A DNA stretch of 64,000 bases from Myxococcus qinghaiensis. GTDB taxonomy: Bacteria; Myxococcota; Myxococcia; Myxococcales; Myxococcaceae. A model generated the notes under the pieces. The model saw nothing but the letters and a program-made list of their open reading frames with translations, was not told the origin of the DNA and did no database searches. The position numbers were made by a program, and so were the translations under genes. The stretch covers positions 25,516-89,515 of the forward strand of contig NZ_JAKCFA010000035.1 of assembly GCF_024198215.1 (NCBI RefSeq). The letters run 5' to 3'. Each line of letters opens with the position of its first letter. The first letter of the stretch is position 1. Below, one piece after another: positions 35,510 through 45,235 of the stretch.

Positions 35510-37009
35510 TCAGGCCTCGGACGAGCCCCGCCGCAGTCCCAGGGCCTTCATTTTTTTATAGAAATGTCCCCGCTCCAGGTCGAGCAGCCGCGCCGCCTCC
35601 GTCACATTGTCGTGAGTGTGGGCAAGCACATACAAGATGATCTCCCGCTCGGCGTCCTCCACCTGTTCGCGGAAGGTCTTGTCGGCCCGGGGCTGGAAGC
35701 CCGCCTGGACGGGCGCTGACACTGGGGGAAGGGGAGCCACCAGGGCCGGAGCCGGCGTGCTGGCCGCCGCCACCACGGCCGAATCGACGGTGGGAGGAGG
35801 CGGAGCCAGTGCCGCCGTCGCTTCCACCGGAGGAGGCACGCCACCGCGCCCTCGGGGCAGCAGCTCCAGCGCGTCCGAGCGGGTGACGATGGGGCCTTCG
35901 CAGAGGATGGCCAGCCGCTCGACCAGGTTGCGCAGCTCGCGCACGTTGCCTGGATAGTCATAAGCGCTCATCACCGACAGCGCGTCCGGAGACAGCGTCA
36001 GCGGGCGGCGCCCGTTCTTCGCGCACGCCTCGCGGAGGAACGTCCCCATGAGGTCCGGCAGGTCCTCGCGCCGCTCGCGCAGGGGCGGCGAGTGAATCTG
36101 GACGACGTTGATGCGGTAATACAAATCCTCGCGGAAGCGCCCCGCGGAGATCTCCTTCTCCAGATTCTTGTTCGTCGCCGCGATGACCCGCACGTCCACC
36201 TTGAGCGTCTCCGCGCCGCCCACCCGCTCCAGCTCGCCCTCCTGCAGCACGCGCAGGAGCTTGGCCTGCATCGCCGGCGGCATGTCCCCAATCTCGTCGA
36301 GGAACAGCGTGCCTTCGTGAGCCAGCTCGAACTTGCCGCGCCGCACGCTCACCGCGCCGGTGAAGGCGCCCTTCTCATGTCCGAACAGTTCGCTTTCAAT
36401 CAACTCGTGCGGCACCGCCGCGCAGTTGAGCTTCACGAACGGGTTGGCCTTGCGCCGCGAGTTCTGATGCAGCGCCCGGGCGATGAGCTCCTTGCCCGTG
36501 CCGTTCTCCCCCGTAATCAGCACCCGCCCTTCGGAGGGCGCCGTGCGCTGGATGAGCGAGAAGATGCGCTGCATGGCCGGGCCGCTGCCCACCATGTCGT
36601 AGCGCCCCAACTGCTCGCGCAGCTCGCGCAGTTCCTCCATCGCCGCCTGGTGCTTGAGCACGTTGCGCAGCGCCACGAGCAGCCGCTCCCGGGCGATGGG
36701 CTTCTCCAGGAAGTCGCGCGCGCCCAACTGGGTCGCCTTCACCGCCGTGTCGATGGTGCCGTGCCCCGACATCATGATGACGGGCAGCTCCGGCTTGAGC
36801 TCCGTGAGCCGGGCCAGCGCCGTCAGCCCATCCATGTCCGGCATCTTCACGTCCATCAACACCGCGTCCACCGGACGCGCGCTCACCACATCGAGCGCCA
36901 CCTGGCCGCTGGCCGCCAGGTGTGTCTGATACCCCGCAAGCTGTAACGACTGGCTCAGGGTCAGCAGAATGTTCTTCTCGTCATCGACGATGAGGACGGA
37001 TGCGGGCAT
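35510..37009 (-). CDS. crdA: NtrC-type sigma-54 response regulator CrdA
   Basis: 499 aa. Receiver domain with Asp9/Asp10 pocket and phospho-acceptor Asp53, AAA+ sigma-54 activation domain with GENGTGKE (167-174) and GAFTGA (214-219) plus the arginine-finger region, a long Pro/Ala-rich linker (about 385-440), and a C-terminal Fis-type HTH (TEAARLLDLERGHFYKKMKALGL). Its position, divergent from an OmpA lipoprotein and the che3 genes, matches M. xanthus crdA, whose product times developmental gene expression and is dephosphorylated through CheA3. No sigma-54 -24/-12 site was convincing in the 220-bp divergent region. Confidence 0.85.
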   Translation of the reverse strand: MPASVLIVDDEKNILLTLSQSLQLAGYQTHLAASGQVALDVVSARPVDAVLMDVKMPDMDGLTALARLTELKPELPVIMMSGHGTIDTAVKATQLGARDFLEKPIARERLLVALRNVLKHQAAMEELRELREQLGRYDMVGSGPAMQRIFSLIQRTAPSEGRVLITGENGTGKELIARALHQNSRRKANPFVKLNCAAVPHELIESELFGHEKGAFTGAVSVRRGKFELAHEGTLFLDEIGDMPPAMQAKLLRVLQEGELERVGGAETLKVDVRVIAATNKNLEKEISAGRFREDLYYRINVVQIHSPPLRERREDLPDLMGTFLREACAKNGRRPLTLSPDALSVMSAYDYPGNVRELRNLVERLAILCEGPIVTRSDALELLPRGRGGVPPPVEATAALAPPPPTVDSAVVAAASTPAPALVAPLPPVSAPVQAGFQPRADKTFREQVEDAEREIILYVLAHTHDNVTEAARLLDLERGHFYKKMKALGLRRGSSEA

Positions 37010-37229
37010 GTGGGGCGCTCCCGGCCGGGGGCCACGTCACGCGGCCGCTTCACGGGCAAGGGCCACAATCTCACGGAAATTATTTGGACATTCAAGGGTT
37101 TCGGGGCGCGGGGGGGTGTCTCGAAAGGGACAAATGCTTTGACTCACCCTGGTGACTGCGACTACACGCGACCCGAATACCCGCCCCCTGCGGGTGCTTC
37201 TTTCGTTTCCAAGATTTTCGGGAGGAATG

Positions 37230-37982
37230 ATGCGTCGGATTTCTCTTTGGGCGGGCCTCGGCCTCGCCATGGCCGTGCTGACCGGCTGCCCCCCCAGCTA
37301 TCCCAACTGCAATGACGATTCGACCTGCTCGGAGAAGGGCGAGGTTTGCGTCCAGGGTCAGTGCCAGGAGTGCGCCACCGACGCGAACTGCAAGGAGGGC
37401 TTCACGTGCCAGGGCAACAAGTGCGCGCCCAAGCCCCCCGAGTGCACGGTGGACAACCAGTGCGGTGATGGCCGCATCTGCGAGGCCGGCAAGTGCGCCG
37501 AGGCCCAGTGCAAGGACGACTCCGCGTGCCCCTCCGGCGGCAAGTGCCAGGCGGGCCGCTGCCAGGCCCCCACCGACACCTGCGCGTCCAACTCCGACTG
37601 CGGTGAGGGTCAGGAGTGCAGCTCCGGCCGTTGCGTGACGGCCTCCGCCGACAAGTGCGACTGGAGCCCGGTGCGCTTCGGCTTCAACGAGTCCTCCCTG
37701 ACCTCCGAGGCCCAGCAGCGCCTGTCCGACCTGGCCACGTGCCTGAAGACGGGCCAGCAGGGCAAGCTGACCCTGGCGGGCCACGCCGACGAGCGCGGCA
37801 CGGAGGAGTACAACCTCCAGCTGTCCAACCGCCGCGCGCAGGCCGTCAAGCGCTACCTGACGGACCTGGGCGTGAAGTCCAACTCGGTGACGACGGTGGG
37901 TTACGGTGAGACCCGCCCGGCGAGCAACGCCTCGTCCGAGGACGCCTGGTCCGAGAACCGCCGCGTCGAGTTCCAGCGCTAG
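37230..37982 (+). CDS. crdB: Cys-rich OmpA/Pal-domain lipoprotein CrdB
   Basis: 250 aa. ATG 37230 gives a normal GGAGG spacing; 37227 is an in-frame alternative. Signal peptide ends at LTGC (lipobox). Residues about 25-155 contain repeated short Cys units (CSEKGEVCVQGQC, CATDANCKEGFTCQGNKC), like a disulphide-rich string. Residues 165-250 are an OmpA C-domain: LAGHADERGTEEYNLQLSNRRA and NRRVEFQR, which bind peptidoglycan. In M. xanthus crdB encodes such an envelope lipoprotein and heads the che3 operon, possibly sensing wall state. Confidence 0.82.
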   Translation: MRRISLWAGLGLAMAVLTGCPPSYPNCNDDSTCSEKGEVCVQGQCQECATDANCKEGFTCQGNKCAPKPPECTVDNQCGDGRICEAGKCAEAQCKDDSACPSGGKCQAGRCQAPTDTCASNSDCGEGQECSSGRCVTASADKCDWSPVRFGFNESSLTSEAQQRLSDLATCLKTGQQGKLTLAGHADERGTEEYNLQLSNRRAQAVKRYLTDLGVKSNSVTTVGYGETRPASNASSEDAWSENRRVEFQR

Positions 37983-38009
37983 TTGAGGCTGGGGTAGGCT
38001 GTGCGCCAC

Positions 38010-38444
38010 ATGGCCGTCCACGAGCCGGAAGCGCGGCAGTCCTATCTCGTTTTTGCCTGCGGTAGCAGTTGGTACGCGGTACCCGCGGAGAGCGCGGCGG
38101 AGGTGGTTACCTTCCCCGAGCTGACGCGGGTACCGGGCGCCCCTGCCCACCTGCTGGGCGTGTTCGCCCACCGAGGAGAGGTCATCCCGGTGGTGGACAT
38201 GGGCCTGCTGGTGGCGGGGGTCAGCCAGTCCTCGCGGCGGGCCGTGCTGGTGCGGCTGCCGCGTGGCACGCTCGGCCTCACGGCGTCCACGGTGGCGGGT
38301 GTGTCCCCGGTGACGGGCGCGCTGGAGCCCCTGGGTTCCGCCGGCGTCCTGGTCCACCTGAGGGGCCCCGCCAAGAGCGGTCCCCGGGATGTGGCCGTCA
38401 TCGACCCCGAAGGGCTCTTCGACCATCTCAGCCAGGGGGCTTGA
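38010..38444 (+). CDS. cheW3: Chemotaxis coupling protein CheW3
   Basis: 144 aa single CheW domain that links MCPs to CheA. YLVFACGSSWYAVPAESAAEVV, the Gly/Arg loop AHRGEVIPVVDMG and VAGV are typical CheW elements. Starts 27 bp after crdB; ATG 38010 chosen over an in-frame GTG at 38001. Confidence 0.85.
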   Translation: MAVHEPEARQSYLVFACGSSWYAVPAESAAEVVTFPELTRVPGAPAHLLGVFAHRGEVIPVVDMGLLVAGVSQSSRRAVLVRLPRGTLGLTASTVAGVSPVTGALEPLGSAGVLVHLRGPAKSGPRDVAVIDPEGLFDHLSQGA

Positions 38445-38447
38445 CCC

Positions 38448-38822
38448 ATGGCTCCAGCCAGTCCCGTCCGGGGCATGCTGTTCTGCCATGCAGGCCCGCA
38501 TCGGCTCGCCTTCGCCGCGCACGAGGTGCTCGCCATCTCTTCTCCCGGTGAGGAGGCGGACGCAGCCTCCGCCCGGCTGGCGTTCCAGGCGCCGGCGGGC
38601 GCCATGCGGGTGCTGGTGGCGGCCTCGGGCGGCGGGGTGGGGGTGGACACGCTCGAAATCGACGCGGAGTCGCACCCAGTGCTGCCGGCGCCCTGTGTGA
38701 CGGTGCACGCCTCGGGGGGCAGCCTGCGGGGCTTCGTGCTGGCGCGCGGGGTGCTGTGGCCGCTGTTGGGCCTGGCGGACTTCGAGCGCTTCCTGCGGGG
38801 CCTTCGGCCGGGGGCGGCATGA
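38448..38822 (+). CDS. crdC: CheW-sized protein CrdC
   Basis: 124 aa, starting 3 bp after cheW3 and overlapping mcp3A by 4 bp. Its predicted beta-strand pattern (GMLFCHAGPHRLAFAAHEVLAIS..., RGFVLARGVLWPLLGLADFERFL) looks like a degenerate or reduced CheW fold. The che3 cluster in M. xanthus has a small gene called crdC between cheW3 and the MCP genes, so I apply that name on position; sequence alone would say only 'CheW-like'. Confidence 0.6.
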   Translation: MAPASPVRGMLFCHAGPHRLAFAAHEVLAISSPGEEADAASARLAFQAPAGAMRVLVAASGGGVGVDTLEIDAESHPVLPAPCVTVHASGGSLRGFVLARGVLWPLLGLADFERFLRGLRPGAA

Positions 38823-40609
38823 CGGGGCCTCAGGACGTGCGGGGCCTGGCCCGGTGGCTGGCGCGTCCGGTGGCGCCGGCCAGCTCGGTGGGCATCTCCC
38901 TGGCGCTGCTGCATGGCCTGCTCACGGAGGCGCTCCCCGTCGAGTCGTGGATGCGCTTCCTGGGGCTCGTCGTCCTCGTCACGGCGCTGTCGCTGTGGCT
39001 CATCCAACTGCACGCCAGGCGCTCGCTGCGGGTGCTGTATGCCGTGGGCGACGGGCGGCTGTCGGCCTCGGTGGAGCATCTCAAGGCGGCGCTGCTGGAG
39101 GCGCGGGGCTTTCCCGAGCGGTGTTTCTCCTTCGCGCTCCAGAGCTGGCTGGTGGGCGCGGTGGTGGTGGCGTTCGTCTTCATCCCCTGGGTGGATGCGC
39201 CCCTGTCGCTGGGGCCGCGCATCCTGCTGGTGGGCGCGTCGCTCGGCTCGCTGACGGCGCTGCTCATCTACCTCCTGGTGGTGCGCCGCTGCCGGGAGGC
39301 GGTGGAGCTCATCGCGGCCCGAGGCCTGTCGCCCATGGAGGTGGTGGCCGCGGCGCCGCCCCGACGGCTGCACATCCGTCGCCGCATGGTGCTCTTCACC
39401 GCCATCGCGGTGCTCACGCCGTCGCTGTTCATCCTCGACGCCACGGTCAGCCGCACCTCGCGCGCCATGGACGACGTGGTGCTGGCCCGCTCGCCGCTGG
39501 AGCAGGACGAAGCGCTGCGGCGGGCGGATGACGGGCGAGGGCTGGCGGTGGCGGGGCTGGTCGCCATCCTCGTGCTGCTGACCGCGTACCTGGGAGGCAC
39601 CGTCATCGCGGCGCCGCTGCGCGCCATCACCGAGGACGCCACCCGCATCGCCCAAGGGGACTTGCGCCCCCCGCGAGTCATCGCCGCCGAGGACGAGGTG
39701 TGGGCCACCTCCGCCGCCTTCGCGCAGATGCAGGCGCAGCTCGGCCAGGCGCTCACGCAGCTGCGGCGCGCGGGGCTCCAAATCTCCACCACCACGGAGC
39801 AACTGGTGGCCACGTCCGGGGAGCAGGAGTCCGGCGCGGACGAGCAGGCCAGCTCGCTCAACGTGACGAGCGCGACGACGGAGGAGCTGGCGCGCTCGGC
39901 GCAGCAGATCGCCGGCAACGCGGAGTCGGTGTCCACCATCGCCGAGTCGACGTTCGCCGCCGCGCAGACGGGCCAGCGAGGCGCCGCCGCCTTCCTGGGG
40001 GCCATGCAGCGCATGAAGCAGGACAACCAGGCCATCGCGGACGCGGTGGTGCGGTTGAACAAGCGCGTGCAGCAGATTGGCAAGGTGGTGGAGTTCATCA
40101 ACGAGCTGGCCGACAAGACGGACCTGCTGGCGCTCAACGCGGAGCTGGAGGGCACCAAGGCGGGCGAGGTGGGGCGGGGCTTCTCGCTGGTGGCCGCGGA
40201 GATGCGGCGGCTGGCGGAGAACGTCATCCGGTCCACGAAGGCGATTGAGCAGCTCATCGCGGAGATTCGCGACGCCACGCACGCGGCGGTGATGGCGACG
40301 GAGGCGGGGCTGAAGGCGATGGACGCGGGCACGGTGCTGGCGGCCGAGGTGGACGAGAGCTTGAGCCTCATCCTGGAGCTGGCGCGGCAGACGTCCCACG
40401 CGGTGCGCAGCATCTCCCTGGCCACGCAGCAGCAGCAGACGGGCACCGACCAGCTCGCCGCGGCCATGGGGGACATCCTGCGAGTCACGGAGCAGAACTC
40501 GGCGGCCACCAAGCAGATGGCGGTGGCCAACGCGGACCTGTCCACCCTGGCGAGGGACCTCAAGCGCGTGGTGGAGCGCTTCCACGTCGTGGCCGGGGAG
40601 GACGCATGA
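38819..40609 (+). CDS. mcp3A: Methyl-accepting chemotaxis protein Mcp3A
   Basis: 596 aa, ATG overlapping the crdC stop (ATGA). About six hydrophobic segments in the first 270 residues and no large periplasmic ligand domain, so sensing is probably intramembrane or cytoplasmic. A HAMP-like region (GGTVIAAPLRAITEDATRIAQGDL) leads to the long signalling coiled coil with tip VVEFINELADKTDLLALNAELEGTKAGEVGRGFSLVAAEMRRLAE in three blocks. It shares architecture and near-identical tip with Mcp3B, suggesting duplication. Confidence 0.88.
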   Translation: MTGPQDVRGLARWLARPVAPASSVGISLALLHGLLTEALPVESWMRFLGLVVLVTALSLWLIQLHARRSLRVLYAVGDGRLSASVEHLKAALLEARGFPERCFSFALQSWLVGAVVVAFVFIPWVDAPLSLGPRILLVGASLGSLTALLIYLLVVRRCREAVELIAARGLSPMEVVAAAPPRRLHIRRRMVLFTAIAVLTPSLFILDATVSRTSRAMDDVVLARSPLEQDEALRRADDGRGLAVAGLVAILVLLTAYLGGTVIAAPLRAITEDATRIAQGDLRPPRVIAAEDEVWATSAAFAQMQAQLGQALTQLRRAGLQISTTTEQLVATSGEQESGADEQASSLNVTSATTEELARSAQQIAGNAESVSTIAESTFAAAQTGQRGAAAFLGAMQRMKQDNQAIADAVVRLNKRVQQIGKVVEFINELADKTDLLALNAELEGTKAGEVGRGFSLVAAEMRRLAENVIRSTKAIEQLIAEIRDATHAAVMATEAGLKAMDAGTVLAAEVDESLSLILELARQTSHAVRSISLATQQQQTGTDQLAAAMGDILRVTEQNSAATKQMAVANADLSTLARDLKRVVERFHVVAGEDA

Positions 40610-42423
40610 GCGCGCGCGGTGGCCCTCGGCGGGCCTCGTTCAGCCGGCACCTGATGCTTCCGGTGCCCCTGGCCAACCTGATGGGCGCGGCGCTGGGGCT
40701 CCACTACGCCCGCCTCACGCTCTCCGACGCGCTGGCCGTGGACGGGCGGCTGTCGCTGCTGCTCCGGCTGGGCGCCTTGCTGTGTGGCGTGGCGATGGCG
40801 GTGGGCGCTGCGGCGGCGCTCGGGCGGCTGCGCACGCTGCGCGGGCTGGAGCGGGGTGATATCTCGCCGACGCCGGAGTCCCTGAAGGCGGCGGTGATGG
40901 AGGTGACGCGCGCGCCGGATGAGTCCTTCCTGGGCTCGCTGGGGCTGTGGCTGCTCACCACCGTGGGCCTGGGGGCCGCGCTGTGGGGCGCGGGCGGGGC
41001 GGACCTGGACATGTCCCGTCGCATCGCCGGGCTGGGGCTGTTGTTTGGCCCCCTGACGGCGCTGCTGGTGCACTGCCTGGTCATTCTGCGCTCGCGCAAG
41101 GTGGTGCTGTGGCTGGCCGAGCTGGGCATGACGCACTCGCAGCTCATCGCGGCCATGCCCCGGCGCGCGGAGATCCGCTCGCGACTGGTGGCCTTCGCCT
41201 TCATCTCCGTGGTGACGCCGGCGGTGTTGTCGGTGCAGCTCTCGTCGGCGCTGGGAGAGCGGGCGCTGGCCCAACTGGTGGAGCATGGCGCTCCGAGCGC
41301 GGAGCTGGCCTCGGCGCTGCGCCTGGAGGCGTTGGCGTCGGGAGGGCCGCTGGTGCTGCTCGTCTTCGGGCTGGGGCTCGCCACGGCGTACCTGGGAGGC
41401 ACGTTGCTGGGGCGGCCCTTGCGGGAGTTGTCGAGCGAGGCGCGCCGCATCGCAGAGGGCGACCTGGCCAGTCCCCGCGTGGTGCCGGCGGAGGATGAAA
41501 TCTGGGATGTGTCCGCCGCCTTCACCACGATGCGCGCGCACCTGGCGGATGTGATGTCGCAGTTGCAGCGCGCAGGGGCGCAGATTTCGGCCACCACGGA
41601 GGAGATTCTCACCACCTCCGGGCGCTACGAGATGGGGGCCGCGGAGCAGGCCAGCTCGCTGGACCAGACGAGCGCGACGACGGAGGAGCTGGCGCGGTCG
41701 GCGCGGCAAATCGCCGAGAACGCGGGCTCGGTGGCGCAGATTGCCCAGCGCACGCTGGGGGCCGCGCAGCAGGGGCAGCGCAGCGCGGAGTCGTTCCTGG
41801 GCTCCATGGAGCGCATGAAGCAGGACAACGCCGCGATTGCGTCCGCGGTGGTGCGGCTCAACAAGCGCGTGCAGCAGATTGGCAAGATTGTCGAGTTCAT
41901 CAACGGCGTGGCCGACAAGTCGGACCTGCTGGCGCTGAACGCGGAGCTGGAGGGGACGAAGGCGGCGGAGGTGGGGCGGGGCTTCTCGCTGGTGGCCGCG
42001 GAGATGCGGCGACTGGCGGAGAACGTGCTGGAGTCGACCAAGGAAATCGAGGGGCTCATCGAGGAGGTCCGCGAGGCCTCGGCCGCGGCGGTGTCCGCCA
42101 CCGAGGGCGGCGTGCGCGCGGTGGAGACGGGGACGACGCTGGCGCAGCAGGTGTCGGAGTCGCTGCGGCAAATCACGAAGCTGGCGGGCAAGACGTCGGA
42201 CGCGGTGCGCAGCATCTCCCTGGCCACGCAGCAGCAGCAGACGGGCACGGACCAGCTCGCGGAGACGATGGCGGACATCCTCCGAATCACGCAGCAGAGC
42301 CTCAACGCCACCAAGCAGGTGAGCACGGCGAACACCGACCTGCTCGTGCTGGCCAGGGACCTGCGCGAAGTGGTGGAGCGGTTCCAGATTGGCCAGGAGA
42401 CGCTGAGGGAGGAGGGCGGGTGA
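40606..42423 (+). CDS. mcp3B: Methyl-accepting chemotaxis protein Mcp3B
   Basis: 605 aa, overlapping mcp3A by 4 bp (ATGA). Same layout as Mcp3A: multiple N-terminal membrane segments, HAMP-like segment (GTLLGRPLRELSSEARRIAEGDLASP), and signalling tip IVEFINGVADKSDLLALNAELEGTKAAEVGRGF. The C-terminal ends of the two proteins have closely matching segments (AVRSISLATQQQQTGTDQLA), which implies they form mixed arrays. No classical periplasmic domain. Confidence 0.88.
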   Translation: MSARGGPRRASFSRHLMLPVPLANLMGAALGLHYARLTLSDALAVDGRLSLLLRLGALLCGVAMAVGAAAALGRLRTLRGLERGDISPTPESLKAAVMEVTRAPDESFLGSLGLWLLTTVGLGAALWGAGGADLDMSRRIAGLGLLFGPLTALLVHCLVILRSRKVVLWLAELGMTHSQLIAAMPRRAEIRSRLVAFAFISVVTPAVLSVQLSSALGERALAQLVEHGAPSAELASALRLEALASGGPLVLLVFGLGLATAYLGGTLLGRPLRELSSEARRIAEGDLASPRVVPAEDEIWDVSAAFTTMRAHLADVMSQLQRAGAQISATTEEILTTSGRYEMGAAEQASSLDQTSATTEELARSARQIAENAGSVAQIAQRTLGAAQQGQRSAESFLGSMERMKQDNAAIASAVVRLNKRVQQIGKIVEFINGVADKSDLLALNAELEGTKAAEVGRGFSLVAAEMRRLAENVLESTKEIEGLIEEVREASAAAVSATEGGVRAVETGTTLAQQVSESLRQITKLAGKTSDAVRSISLATQQQQTGTDQLAETMADILRITQQSLNATKQVSTANTDLLVLARDLREVVERFQIGQETLREEGG

Positions 42424-45155
42424 ATCCGAGCGAGCGCCTCCTCAGGCAGTTCCGGGACCTGGTGACGGTGCGCTTGGAGCGCATCAACCGGGCGCTCATG
42501 GAGCTGGAGGCGGGGGCGAGCGCGGAGGCGGGGAGAGGCGCTCTGCGAGAGCTGCACGGACTCAAGGGCGAGGCCCGGATGATGGGCTTCGACGACATCA
42601 ACGTGCTGGTGCACGAGATGGAGGAGCTGGTCCGCTGCACGGAGCCTCGGAGGTATGCGCTGTCGGCGGACTCCACGGACGCGCTGCTCAGCGCCGCCGA
42701 TGTGGTGCTGCTGCTCTCCGGAGCCCAGCCGTCGACCGAGGTTTCGCCCGAGGTGGGGAGGCTCGTGGTCTGGCTCCAGGCGTGTACCCGGGCGGAGGCG
42801 GAGGGGCCGGAGACGAGGGCTGGTTTGTCGGAGGCCGTCGGTCAAGAGTCCATGGTGTCCCGCCGGGTCGACGCGGGCGAGTCGCTGGCCGCACTGGCGC
42901 GGGCCACCGCCGTGGCGTCCGAGTTGGCCGCGGGGACGCCGGCTCTGGTGGCGGCGGAGGACAAGGGCGCTGGGGGAACTCGCGGCACTCTCGTGCAGGG
43001 CGCTGGAATGGGACGGGTGGGGGCGGGTGCCTCCATCGAGAGCGCGCCCAGGAGCGAAGCCGGCTTCACGACGTCGAGGGGAGGCGGGGCTTCCATCGAG
43101 GAACCGCGTCGACGGGAGGAGGACACGGGCGCTCGTGTAGCGAGCGGCGCTCCTTTCGATGGGGAGCCCCGGCGCGGCTCGGGCACGGGGATGTGGCGGG
43201 TCAGCAGCGGCACTCCCGTGGAGAGTCCTGCTCGGAGTCCCGTGGGGAGTCTCCTGGCGACAGGCGGAACGCCTGCTTCGTCACGGGCCCGCAACTGGCC
43301 CTCCGTGCCTCGCCCGGAAGGGAGCCCCGCCGCGAGCCCCTCTCGAGTCGCCACCGGCGCCTCCAGCACGGGGACCACTCTGGCGACTTCATCCAGCATG
43401 GCGCCTCGCGCACCGGGGCAGGGTGGGGCGCAGGGAAGCACCACCGCGGCGCCCCGCCAGGTCGAGATGCGCATGGATGCGGTGCGCATCGACGTGGCCA
43501 GCCTGGACCTGTTGACCAGCGCGGTGACCAACCTGGCCCAGGTGGCTCGGCGTCGAGAGCGCGCCAACGCCCGGCGGCTCGCCCTGGCCCGGGAGCTTGG
43601 ACAACTGGCCCGCGAGGCGGAGGACCTGGGCCCCGCGGCGGCGGCCCTGGTGGCCCGCCTGGGAACCGCCAAGGAGCTGGCCGCCGACCTCCATCGCGAG
43701 TCCAAGCTCCTGTCCAACGAGGAGCTTCGGGATTTGGGCCTCGTCGTGGAGGAGGTGCAGGGCCTGCGGATGCTGCCCCTGTCCGTCCTCTTCGAGCCCT
43801 ACCCGCGCATGGTCCGCGACTTGTCGCGCTCGCTCGGCAAGGAGGTGGAGCTGGTCGTCGACGGTGAGGACACCCGCGCGGACCGGGCCGTGGTGGAAGC
43901 CTTGCGCGAGCCGCTGATGCACCTGGTGCGCAACGCCCTGGACCACGGGCTGGAGACTCGGGTGGACCGGGTGACGTCGGGCAAGCACCCTCGGGGCTGC
44001 CTCACGCTGCGCGCCGCCCGGGAAGGCAGTCGCATCATCCTCCGCGTCGAGGACGACGGCCTGGGCCTGGACCCCGCCGAGCTGCGCCGGGTCGCCGTGC
44101 GCCGGGGCACCCTGGACGAGAGCGCCGCCAACGCGCTCTCTGACGCCGCTGCCCGCGAGCTCATCTTCCTGTCCGGCTTCACCTCGCGCGAGGTCGCCAC
44201 CGACTTGTCGGGGCGAGGCGTGGGGCTCGACGCCGTGCGCGCCTCCATCCAGGGCCTGGGCGGCGACGTGGGCGTGGAGTCCGCGCCCGGCTGGGGCACC
44301 ATCTTCGAGCTGCGCGTCCCCGTCTCCCTCACCGTGGCGCCGCTGCTCTTCGTCCAGGTGGGCCAGGAGACGCTCGCGCTGAGCGCCACCCACGTCTCGC
44401 GGGCCCTCAAGGTGGAGCCCATCCACCTGTGCGAGGTGGCCGGCCGTCCCTCGCTGCTCGTGGAGGGGCGGGTGCTGCCCCTGGCCTCCCTGGGAGCGCT
44501 CCTGGGCCTGGCTCAGGAGCGGGAGGTGCGCGAGGGGGAGCTCGTCCTGGTGGTGCGCAGCCAGAGTGGCGCCGCCGCCGTCGTGGTGGACCGCGTCCTG
44601 GAGGAGCGGGTCCAGGCCATCCTCCCCCTGCGCGGGGTGATGGCCCGCTTCGGCCACCTCGCCGGGGCCACGTCCCTGGCCGACGGCCGGCTGGCGATGG
44701 TCCTCTCCGCCGCCTGGCTCACCGCCAGCGCCCACGGGACGTCCCCGCTGAAGCTGCCCCGCTCTGCCTCCCCCGGCGCCGAGTCCCGCCGCCGCCGCAT
44801 CCTCGTCGTGGACGACTCGCCGCTGACTCGGGAGCTCATCTCCAACCTCCTGGAGGCCGTGGGGTACGACACCGTCATGGCCGCTGACGGGGCGGACGCG
44901 CTGGACGCCCTGGAAGGGGCGCCGGTGGACCTGGTCGTGACGGACCTGGAGATGCCCGGAATGGACGGCCTGGAGCTGACCCGGCGCCTGAAGGGGCATC
45001 CCGCCATGGCCCGGATGCCCGTCGTCATCCTCACCACCCGTGGTGGCGAGGAGGACCGGCGGCGTGGGCTGGCGGCCGGGGCGGACGGCTACATCACCAA
45101 GGGAGACCTGGTGCGCCAGGACCTGGTGGATGTGGTGGGTCGTCTCCTGTCCTGA
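42420..45155 (+). CDS. cheA3: Hybrid chemotaxis histidine kinase CheA3
   Basis: 911 aa, GTG start overlapping mcp3B (GTGA). HPt domain with His46 (LRELHGLKGEA), a long low-complexity linker (about 140-345, Gly/Ser/Ala/Arg-rich), dimerisation helices (about 355-445), HATPase with N box HLVRNALDHG (501-510), DDGLGLD and GRGVGLD, a CheW-like regulatory domain (about 640-770) and a C-terminal receiver with Asp842 (VTDLEMPGMDG). CheA3 is reported to act as a phosphatase toward CrdA. The extra receiver is a feature of hybrid CheAs. Confidence 0.9.
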   Translation: MNPSERLLRQFRDLVTVRLERINRALMELEAGASAEAGRGALRELHGLKGEARMMGFDDINVLVHEMEELVRCTEPRRYALSADSTDALLSAADVVLLLSGAQPSTEVSPEVGRLVVWLQACTRAEAEGPETRAGLSEAVGQESMVSRRVDAGESLAALARATAVASELAAGTPALVAAEDKGAGGTRGTLVQGAGMGRVGAGASIESAPRSEAGFTTSRGGGASIEEPRRREEDTGARVASGAPFDGEPRRGSGTGMWRVSSGTPVESPARSPVGSLLATGGTPASSRARNWPSVPRPEGSPAASPSRVATGASSTGTTLATSSSMAPRAPGQGGAQGSTTAAPRQVEMRMDAVRIDVASLDLLTSAVTNLAQVARRRERANARRLALARELGQLAREAEDLGPAAAALVARLGTAKELAADLHRESKLLSNEELRDLGLVVEEVQGLRMLPLSVLFEPYPRMVRDLSRSLGKEVELVVDGEDTRADRAVVEALREPLMHLVRNALDHGLETRVDRVTSGKHPRGCLTLRAAREGSRIILRVEDDGLGLDPAELRRVAVRRGTLDESAANALSDAAARELIFLSGFTSREVATDLSGRGVGLDAVRASIQGLGGDVGVESAPGWGTIFELRVPVSLTVAPLLFVQVGQETLALSATHVSRALKVEPIHLCEVAGRPSLLVEGRVLPLASLGALLGLAQEREVREGELVLVVRSQSGAAAVVVDRVLEERVQAILPLRGVMARFGHLAGATSLADGRLAMVLSAAWLTASAHGTSPLKLPRSASPGAESRRRRILVVDDSPLTRELISNLLEAVGYDTVMAADGADALDALEGAPVDLVVTDLEMPGMDGLELTRRLKGHPAMARMPVVILTTRGGEEDRRRGLAAGADGYITKGDLVRQDLVDVVGRLLS

Positions 45156-45235
45156 AGGGCCCCCGCTCAACCTCCTGAGGACACGGCGGAGCATTGGCTA
45201 TACTCGTGGCCTCGCGTACGGGGTATGGACAGGGC

